From Ilyonectria destructans (taxonomy: Eukaryota; Ascomycota; Sordariomycetes; Hypocreales; Nectriaceae): 64,000 bases of DNA. Each line of letters begins with the position of its first letter. The first letter of the stretch is position 1. The position numbers and the translations under genes were made by a program. The stretch spans positions 992,001 to 1,056,000 of the forward strand of contig JAHEWK010000016.1 in the NCBI GenBank assembly GCA_020740775.1, written 5' to 3'. Positions 55,201-64,000 of the stretch are shown in pieces. The notes beneath the pieces were generated by a model. It had not been told where the DNA came from. It ran no database searches and saw nothing but the letters and a program-made list of their open reading frames with translations.

Positions 55201-57794
55201 GACGACTCTGTGAAGCAGCAGGCGTATATAAGAGCTTCAAGGTCGAGTGGCAGATATGGTCATTCATGCGATACCCAGTGCCAAGGCAATTATCATGAAT
55301 CGAGGACCTATCGGCTCTCCATAGTATCATTCGTCGTTCAAGTTCCATTTGCAGCAAGTGGAATTAGTGGCGGATCTGGTGCTGATTCCTCGGCATTTCT
55401 TTCTGCCGCGCCGGTCATTCTGGTAGCGCCTTTGTTGACAAGCAACGCAAGACCGCGAGGGAGAAATTCAGCATGCAAATCATAAAATATTTTCGAACGC
55501 TACGTACTTCTTCTTGAAGGAGATTATTTGGATTATGTGTACAAAAGTGTTATCTGGGCAGGAGTGGTGTGCTTAAGGGGTGGCAGGGTTATAAACACCC
55601 CCAGACGAGACCGCGACACAAACGAATGTGGGCACTGGTATTAAATCCTGCAAGGCACTGATTTCCATTTACGAAGTCCGCCTCTTCAGAGAACAGTCTA
55701 TAGTGTTATTTATCATACTGTAGATGCCGACGCTCGACAGCCGTGAATGTCTGGTGGCGAGAACGATATAGATTGCTAGACTTGTGGTGTCCAAGATGTC
55801 GCTTATCTTTGGGATAATTGGAATAGCCGGGAGCTTTGTCCTCTTGCTAAGACCTAATTTTCAGTTAGATAGTCAATATTCAATCTCAGATTTAAAAAGA
55901 AAGCAACTGGCTGTCAGATTGAATGTCGATATCTTGATTGCACAATTAGCCTTGCGGAGTTCGCAATATGTTTACTACCTACGATGATTGTAAGCGTTTT
56001 ATCGAGTGAACACAATGCAGTCAAACTGCAAATTCACTATGATTCACCTCAGTCATCCGATCTATCTCAACTACAACCCTGGTGGTGCGGCCACCTTTGG
56101 TGAAGGTGCAGGATGCGAATTCCTCTAAGCCCTGTCTCTGTAAAGTACTCACCTGTGCATTATTCCGGTTACATAGGCTGTCCAAACTGCTAAACTATGT
56201 TAGTTGAACCATTCACTGTCCAGAGTGAAAGGTCATCAACAATCGCGTGTATGGCTCCCCTTTTGTTTTTTATTTGTTCCTTCTACTAGATGGTAAAAAT
56301 GCAAACAAAGCACACAGGAACCATGTCTCATTCATTCCGCTCACAATTAAAAGTCTAGATAAGCTAAACGAAACCGGTACACGAATCCGCACCTTGCCTA
56401 TTAGACCACTGCTCTTGACTCATCCCCTTCCATTGATAATGCGAGACCATTTACTAACTGGCATCAGACCCAGAGAGTATCGAAACCTCCGAATCGGATG
56501 CATTGGACTTGGGAGAAAAGCGCCGTTTTTTAATCCTTCCGATTGCGGGCGAACTTATGTCTATCTATTGGGCCAGTTCATACCTGGTCACCCACGAGCG
56601 GGAAGGATGGAGCAATTCGACATTTAGTGTGAAGGCGAGGGTGACTTCTCCTCTCCTCTCAATACCCATGATCATCTTGCATGCCGTGGACTATTATAAT
56701 GCCTGTGCGTTGCATAAACTAATGCTTCAGCCAAGCCGTATGTCTTACATCAGTATAGGTATTACGGTATTAGGGTCTAGCAAAGGGGCTCGGACGTCAC
56801 CTAGCAAGAGTTGATAGCAAATCAGATACTCCTGAAAATGGCCACATTCGGTCATTGGACACATTCTTACTTTTAGCATACATTGTGACGTGGTGTGGCT
56901 TCTTTGCACTTGCTTATTTTGCCTTCTCTCAGCTTAGACCCGGCGTGTCGTTGGCTTGTCGACAGCGCCTCGCTCGTCCACTAGCCCAAGGATATCGGCC
57001 CTTGTGAGAGCCAAGAAACTAACTGTCTTGCTATGAGGGACAAGAAATAAAATACGAGCGTACGAACAACCCCAAGTCCAAGGTATCTATATCCTCTTGC
57101 ATGCGGCAGTTCATTTTAATGAGTCAAGACAATAAGACACTTCGGTGGTTTAGGGAGGTGCATCACTTGTTTAAGAGGGCAAGAAACGGCGCTAAATATG
57201 GCATTTTCAAGATCGGCTTCAAAAGCAAATAGTAAAAGTTTACACGTTTCAGCCATTTCGGAGGTGTGCATATCCGTGATTGATCTCTTGCAGCTAGCTG
57301 ATCAAGGGCGCACAGCAGTGAGTACAATAGATCCGGTGCCCTTTACATACGACTCGATCTCTAGACGGCCTGTGTACACAAAGTCCAAGGTGTAACCAGA
57401 GGCAGACACCCAAATAGCTCTTGACGGAAATTCCAAGTGTCAACAGCTATTGATTGAGGCAGGTCCAGCATCATTCATGCTTATTGCTTTTTCCTGTCCA
57501 TGAGGGGGTCGTCTAGTGAGTGGCAAGAGTCTCAGACTTCACGACAATCCCTTGATTCAGCCATCAGCACTAGCGGGATGATCCCCAGCTTCAAGGAACC
57601 CGGAATCAGGAATAATGTGGAGAAGAGTATTAAAGATCGACGGAACGAAAAGCAAAGGGAAAACAATAAGGGACACTCCTGTGTCCAACTCCTCCCTCAT
57701 AAAGTAAATAACTTCTTATGTCCACTTCTCGTCCGATAGAGATCCCAGATCTTCTTCTCTCATTCCAAAAGCACTGCTCTCGCCGAGCCTCATC
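55201..57794. other. Long intergenic region (2.6 kb)
   Basis: No gene with family resemblance. Frames at 55784-55987, 56247-56814 and 57500-57739 lack recognisable features. The right 100 bp is the promoter of the receptor gene. Confidence 0.4.
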
Positions 57795-59727
57795 ATGTCC
57801 GCCATGGCAGATATCTCGGTGTACACGTTCCCGCCGAGCCCTCCCAAGTGGGATAGGGTGGGTGTGTTTTACATTTCGTTTTGTACCATCTGGACCACCC
57901 TCGTGTTCTCCGGCATGGCATTTTGTTGGTTCAACCGTCGCAATCCCATCCTCAAGATCCGTGGTCTGCCACTGTCGTTCGCTTCCATTACTTTTCTACA
58001 TGCATACTGGATCCTCGGTCAGATCACGTATCCGATCGGAGCAACCATGCCACTCGTTCTCGCATATGATATTCAGTATTTCTTCATGGGAATATGGTTT
58101 CCCCTGGGCATCGCCCTGTTCCACGCATCCAACAGTCGTTTCCTTTACGTCGCCAAGCTGCAGAAGCAGTTTACACATCCCGAGCTTCGTAGCCATACAG
58201 GCTGCAATGGCGCTCAGACTTCATGGCTTTGCCGCCTGAGAAACACGAGCTACGCAACAATTATTATGGTATTGATTAGCATTGGCATGATTCTCCAGGT
58301 ATCTTCAGACTGAATCTTAACGCGCCAACGCCGCTGACTTTTTTACTTAGGCCCTCCTCACTGTCGGTATGTGGCTAGCTTGTCGAAAGTACCATCCAAC
58401 ATTCGGTATCCCCGGTACGGAACTTCGCGGCGCAACACTCCCAGAGCAACTAGTGGACCTAGGTCGAGGGTGGGAATGGTGGCCTTCAGTGATGTGGCAA
58501 GTGATTTGGACTTGGATCGTTCGTATCTTCAAACAAGGGATCAAAGGGAATGCTCACAGCTAATCTCTACTACAGGTCGCGCCCATCCTGATCTGGCGAG
58601 CCTGGGGGATTCGTGATACGATGGGATGGCGCACCCAAACCATCGGCTGCTGTCTCTCCAAGTTCGTTTTCCCACCGCCGTACGTGTGCATGCAACTAAC
58701 GTAGCAATTTCCAGCCTCCACGCGACGCCGATGTTCATGATCTCGACATACGTACCCGCATTTGCTCCAGTCAATGCGTATTTTGCCCCAAGTCAATGGT
58801 GAGCATCTTAGATGAGGTTAAACTCGTCGGTCGAGAACGAAACGGACTGCTAACGAACCTAGGATCCACCTCTCCGTGATGATGTTCGAAATCTTCGCCG
58901 TATTTGTCCCCGTTTGTCAGGTCTTGATGCTCTGGATCCTGAACAAAAAGGCTGCGGACTCAAACGCCAAATGGGAAACAGCATCGCAATCAACGACACT
59001 CAGAGCATCGGCCTCGGCAGAGTGGCAATTTTCTTCTTCGCTCACCGTTGCCGAGAAGGGCCAAACACTGGATTATCTAGACGAGACGATGGGCGATCGC
59101 TTGTTGACAATGACCGCCCTTGAGCACGTGCTTAATGACAACCCAGGTCCGCTGCAGGAATTCTCAGCGCTGAGCGATTTCTCCGGAGAAAACATTGCCT
59201 TCTTGACCCTCACTGCAATGTGGAAGTCAACTTGGCCAGAGGGACCCGACGAGAAGCAGAGACTTGATGCGTACAACCGCGCACTGGATATCTACACCGA
59301 CTTCATCAGTCCACGAGACGCTGAGTTTCCCTTAAACTTGTCTTCACAAAACTTGAAGCAGCTTGAAGGTATTTTTGAGAAGCCCGCCCGAATTGTGTGC
59401 GGAGAGGCACGGGTCAATCCGGTTACACCCTTTGATGTCGACCAGTCAATATTTGGACAAGGCTCAACGAGGTCGGAACACACTGTTGCCCGAGCAAACT
59501 ACACGGGCGATATCCCTGAAGACTTCGACTTGGCTGTTTTCGACAGTGCACTGTCCCATGTCAAGTACCTAGTCTTGACAAACACATGGCCGAAGTTCGT
59601 AAGGGAGATGCAACAACGAAGACGCTCAAGTGAGACGGGGCGGAGTGATTTCACGGATACATCACAGACAACTCTTGCAAGTCGGGTGTCCAGTCAAGTG
59701 TCAAGCTTCATTCATTCCTTCTTTTGA
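57795..59727 (+). CDS. Seven-helix receptor fused to an RGS domain (GprK-like)
   Basis: Exons 57795-58298, 58351-58518, 58576-58661, 58715-58798 and 58863-59727 give 568 aa. Seven hydrophobic segments are visible: VGVFYISFCTIWTTLVFSG, LPLSFASITFLHAYWILG, IQYFFMGIWFPLGIALF, IIMVLISIGMILQALLTVG, VIWTWIVAPILIWRAW, HATPMFMISTYVPAF and VMMFEIFAVFVPVCQVLML. A C-terminal RGS domain spans about 360-540 (LEHVLNDNPGPLQEFSALSD, FLTLTAMWKSTW, FDSALSHVKYLVLTNTWPKF). This order is that of fungal receptor-RGS hybrids such as GprK, which can both sense and switch off a G-alpha protein at the plasma membrane. Two introns have GTTCGT donors. The ligand is unknown. Confidence 0.88.
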
Positions 59728-59915
59728 GGTGCCGGAGGAAGTCAGCCCGAGCTGGCTTCGGCCGCCAAATCCTGAGCCCCCAATTCAATCAGTACCTGTA
59801 TCATAGTTTCATAAGTGGTGTACAGGGGAGTCTCTTAGTGCTCATTATATATACCTAACCAGCAGTAGCGTGCTGAAAGTAGCTGCTGATCGCTAAGGCA
59901 GCGATCTAGCCTGTA
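59728..59915. other. 3' flank of the receptor gene
   Basis: Untranslated region. GATCGCT...AGCGATC, a 7-bp stem with a 5-base loop at about 59888-59906, lies just left of the MITE. Confidence 0.4.
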
Positions 59916-60033
59916 TACAGGCCACAAGGATTAGAAAGGTTGATTGTGCATATACCGCTTGGCTGTGCATTAGCTGATGGAATACCTGCGGGACTAACTG
60001 TACAATCAACCTTTCTAATCCTTGTGGCCTGTA
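59916..60033. mobile_element. Short MITE with 32-bp perfect inverted arms (TA flanks included)
   Basis: Arms 59916-59947 and 60002-60033 are exact reverse complements, starting TACAGGCCACAAGG. Taking the outer TA on each side as target duplication gives a 114-bp element (59918-60031) beginning CAGGCC, consistent with a Tc1/mariner derivative. The 54-bp centre has no coding capacity. Perfect arms suggest a young insertion. Confidence 0.75.
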
Positions 60034-63000
60034 GTAGAGGTAGCTGGCGAAGCGCTTAATGTGTATTTTTATTGACCTTTGATGTCGTCTACACTACTCT
60101 TCACCACGGTAATAAATGATGATAAAGGTCAGATGAGGGGTGCTTGTTACAAAATGTCCGTGGCTACTAATCGTAGAGATCACTGAATATTGTTTGCGCA
60201 GCCGTGAAATATGATGCAGTATCTAGATGCATGGTGCCAATCAACCACGTACAATTAGGGGGGATGTTCTCAACAACATGCCAGCTGCTTGGTTGATTCA
60301 AGCTTAAAAACACAATGATTAACTCATCTATGCCTCTAACTACGTCTAGAGCGCTTCGACTCATTTTTTATAGCTCAAAATTGGGCAGACACATACCCTA
60401 TACTACTGACACTCAGGATCCTGCGTTCAATTATTTTTGGGCTCGACGCGAAACAATTAGAAGAGTAATAGGGGTTTGAATAATGTTTACACTAAAATGG
60501 TATTACGAAACATGATTTCTTGTGATTGTCTGCACCTAAGAGAATACATTTCGTAGTCGGCATGAGATCTCACCAAAGACGATGATCACCAACATAGGAG
60601 AGGGAGGAAATTGTTCCACTGCAATCAAGGAGCTTGGACAGCGGAGTCGGAGCTTGGGCCGCTGTGGGAGATGCGATGGCCCTGAGCCGAAAGTAAGGGG
60701 ATGGAGCCGAAGACAAGAAGGCAAGGGGGGGAAACCCCAGTTCCAACAAGGGGAGCCCTACAGCTCCTGAAGCATCCTGAAGCTGAAATGTGGAGGATCA
60801 ATCACAGGAAATGGGCATAGCACCGAAGATGCCTCCGAGTGTTGGCTACGCAACACTGCCGTCATGGGCGCATCGGGGTGCTATGGGTGTGACGGATGGA
60901 TATGAAGGCGGCAGGATATCTACAGCGTATCCTCTGGAATAGGACCCGATTTGATACATGCTTGATGCAAGGGAAGGGTGCTCAGGGATATGGCTGTCAG
61001 GTGACATGGAACACTATCACGTCACGTCGTGTTATCAATCTGCTCTCCAGGTGATAATTGATGATAGATCTAACTAACCACAGCTCCCCAAGCCTCTTTC
61101 GGTCTTTCTTCACCCTTGAAGAACAAGACCATTTGGTAGGCCGACCATGGATAGTCAGTCTCACCGCACTCAGGATGTCACTGAGTCCTAATCTCTCCCG
61201 GCCAAGCCACAGATCGTGCATCGAGACTACGCACTGACTGGCTCATATTGATCGAGGGACGCTTCACTGCCTGCCACTGGAAAGCTGATCTACGACTTTA
61301 CGACTAACCGCCCTCCCTCGCCTCCCATGTTCCGCCCCTCGCTATCCAAGCCTACGATTCGGGACTGGGTAAGCGAGGGCGGAGGCGGAAGATCAACGGA
61401 GCAAAAGAAAAGCCACCACGACGGTCGATGCGATCGCGTGATTCGCTGTCTCATTCTCCCTCGAGTGCCACCGCCGCCTGGCTTGCCCTGGCTTGCCTCT
61501 GGGCGGGCTCTCTGTAATTATCAACCAGTGAAACTGCCTTGCAAGGGCACCGTCCGTCGCCTTGGACACCAAATGGCCATGCCACAGCGGCTGAACCAAG
61601 GCGTCGCTGTCGCCCTCGGTGATGCCTTTCGGGCTTGCGATGGTGATACCACCGGCTGCCAACAGCTTGTCCCTTCTCATCACCGCAGAGGCCTCGGTTG
61701 GCGCCTCAACTGCGCAATGGGCTGAAACGTCTCGACCGGGCGAATTCCTGCTCCATCTGACGGGTGCTGTTAGCCTTGGAGGCGGCAGCTTACTAGCCAA
61801 CTAACACTCGACCGTGCAGCCTGTGCTCTGCGGTTGGGAGCCCGGGAGTGACATTCGGTGGCAGCTTCATCACCAAGTCGCTCCCTCACTGGTCGCCCAG
61901 CCCTCCTCGTCCCATCCAGCTTTGATCGCCTACCCACCCGCCGCACGGCCGGGACGGGAAGAGGGACCCGAGCCAGATGGCCAAGTGCCAAGGCCAGCGC
62001 CAGGGGGGCAAGAAAATTCGCCCTGGGCGGAGCAAAGGGTTGGGCTGAGGTCTGGGACAGCCGGCGTGAGGGGCCAGCTGAAGCTACAGTAACACCAGCG
62101 CCGGTAGCCCCAAGAATCCGCCGGCGCCGTCTTTTTTTGTAAGTCGGCATCTAGCGAGGGGATGGCGCGGTCGCGACGCGTTTGTTGTGTATTTGTGTGT
62201 TTAAACAAACAAACTCACCCCGCCATGGCGACAGTCGATGACGAACTCGACGAATACGGGTGTATTAGCGAATGGGGGCGTCGTCTATGTCAAGAGCATC
62301 GCAGTTAGCACAATTCATGGCGGCTCCGCTACCGAGATTGGGCTCCCCATCGACCCCAGAGCGATGGAGCGACGGGGCCCAGCTGGACAGGGGTGGAGAT
62401 GGGAGGCCCAAAGTCGGCGAGGCAATGACAGAGGCGTCCAGCCTCAGGCCTGTCCAGACTTTCAGACAACACTCTGGGCACGGCGGTCTGTCTCACTCAG
62501 CCATTTATCGTGGCCAGCCGGGTCTGTCTCATCGGAGGGGAATGTGACGGCGCTTTGATCCAGGGGAGGCATTTCGTGGGGTTCGTTGTGTCTATCAATC
62601 ACGAGATGGCCCAACCAGGAGGCGGAAAGCTGTCCCCGCGTCCAGCACGCCCAGGGCTTTGAACTTTGATGTCTTGGACCGCCAGCTTGCAAGTCCCGGC
62701 CGTCGGCTGCATGGCAGCCATGTCAGCCAGCATTTCAGTCTCCCCCGACCCAGAGACCGGCTTCGGACATGCGAGTGGGCGCTTTAGACGGTCCAGTGCC
62801 CGGCGCCCAGCGCCCTGGGTCTACGGGGATAGAGCGCATGGGTCGTGGAAAATGAGGCCTGATTCCAGAAGCAATGTTCGTAGGCCTTGTTTCCTCGCTT
62901 GCTCTGGGGGCGGACGAAATTTGATGCCAGCATCTGGCCCATTTGAGTGGTTGCGCCCTGGGGCCATGGGCCGCAGCAGCAGGGATGTGCTGCGCGTGCT

Positions 63001-64000
63001 ACCGGGCTGGGATGTTGGAAGAAATGCGGGATGGAGCCTTGACGGGAGTCTTGGACGTTCTGGGCCTGGTCTGGCTTTGCTCCATTCGACACCTCACAGT
63101 CACCTGGAACCTGGAATTCCACGAGGGCCTCTCTTTCGGCGGGCGAGGCCTTTTAGGCTTGGGTTGCTGGGGGTACTCATTTTGTTTGGACCCTGAATGG
63201 CTTCCCTTCTCGCTGGTGATTGAGTCTCTACTGGCCAGGTGGAGAGGGCGTCGACGGTGCAGACGGTGCAGAATCATGCATCAATGGCCTTATTGGCACC
63301 CATATACGAGCAACTTATGGCTTGCGGCAGATTATGGGCGCTCGAACTATCATGCCCCGAGTATGGAAGCTGCTCGCGGCCGCCTTCTCGTTGACAGCCA
63401 TCATCCTTGTTTGACGCTCAAGTGGAAGGGAAACAGAAGGCTCACAGGTCAGGGAGAGGTCCGGGTTAGGGATCCTCTTGCTGATCAATCCTCCACAAAA
63501 GAATAATAATAAGAGAGCCGATGAAATGAGAACCGGGAACCGGGAACTTGATCGAGATATAGCCAGGTTGATCCTCTTATGTTTTTTCTCGACAGCGCCG
63601 CGCAATGCGACTGGACGGCCCCGTGCACCCCGGAGCAGCCGGCCGCAATAAGAACCAAGAAACAAACAAAAAAACCGGGGAAGACGAGGCGATGACGAAA
63701 AATGTCAACTCAAATTTACAGTATTACTGAAATGGTAGGTACATGCACTCCCTAAGCTTTTAGTCCCAACGGTCATCCGGGTCGGGTCGGCCAACAAGCC
63801 CTCATTTGTCTGGCGTCGTTTGTCGGGACTTTACCCGGACAGGGCCAGACAGGAATTTCTCTCGGCTTCTTCCCCAGTCGCTGTGCTATGAAGTGTGCTA
63901 TGATGTGCCCTGCGTGCGTGTGCGTCGTACTTTTGTGCCGCAGTGCCGCGTACCTGCATTGTGCATCTTTCTCCGCGGCAAGGTACATACGCGCGGGCAT
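60034..64000. other. Gene-free right end, GC-rich from 61.3 kb
   Basis: About 4 kb in which I find no trustworthy gene. 60034-61300 is mixed-composition. From 61300 the DNA is GC-rich, with long overlapping open frames on both strands of low-complexity Arg/Ala/Pro/Gly composition, as in the left end of the window. A possible first exon (MATVDDELDEYGCISEWG) starts at 62225 after a CACCCCGCC context, but no continuing exon could be joined. This may be the upstream region of a highly expressed gene beyond the window. Confidence 0.4.

Noticed and set aside
61770..62150. 126-codon - strand frame in the GC-rich right end
   Set aside because: Arg/Ala-rich low-complexity translation overlapped by equally long frames on the other strand.
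1..64000. CRISPR arrays, bacterial-type operators and ribosome binding sites
   Set aside because: The window is eukaryotic: spliced genes throughout and no regularly spaced repeats.

Overview
This 64-kb window looks like accessory (perhaps subtelomeric) DNA of a filamentous ascomycete (Pezizomycotina, probably Eurotiales such as Aspergillus or Penicillium). The genes have many short introns (45-110 bp, GT-AG with CTAAC/CTGAC-type branch points). The families are typical of that group: HET-domain, F-box, Zn2Cys6 regulators, P450, FRE-type ferric reductase, sesquiterpene synthase, a 7TM-RGS receptor and MFS permeases. Exon structures below were worked out by hand from splice signals and reading-frame continuity; each joined model closes in frame. 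I recognised no rRNA, tRNA or CRISPR array.

Layout. 0-13 kb: the 5' part of an acidic nuclear-type protein running off the left edge, a HET-domain protein with a GC-AG intron, an F-box protein, a secreted chitin deacetylase-like enzyme, and a Dal5/Liz1-type permease. 13-37 kb: a small Cys-rich protein, then a probable oxidative metabolism cluster. It contains a P450, an FAD phenol-hydroxylase-like monooxygenase, an FRE ferric reductase, an MFSD1-like MFS protein, an SDR, a SnoaL-like protein, a VOC/extradiol-dioxygenase-like protein and two Zn2Cys6 regulators. An identical decamer (CGGCTTCGGC or its complement) occurs in three intergenic regions of this block. 38-48 kb: a class I sesquiterpene synthase, an SNG1/DUF3533 membrane protein, a secreted beta-rich protein, a 300-bp TA-flanked MITE and a four-helix membrane protein.

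48-55 kb: a tartrate/D-malate dehydrogenase-like enzyme and a fluoroacetate-dehalogenase-like hydrolase, next to what I consider the most striking feature of the window. A Zn2Cys6 regulator appears to be split by a 2.8-kb inversion: the DNA-binding half (257 aa, + strand) and the regulatory half (738 aa, - strand) face each other tail to tail. Both would-be junctions carry the same inverted 6-mer, CAGTAT/ATACTG, in the same codon phase.

55-64 kb: a 7TM receptor fused to an RGS domain, a 114-bp MITE with 32-bp perfect inverted arms (TA included), and a long GC-rich stretch without a recognisable gene.

The 14-37 kb enzymes fit hydroxylation, dehydrogenation and possible ring opening of an aromatic or polyketide-like substrate, but no backbone synthase is present and the substrate cannot be read from the sequence. 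The 48-55 kb genes suggest use of a small halogenated or hydroxylated organic acid, with the split regulator as the natural candidate controller.
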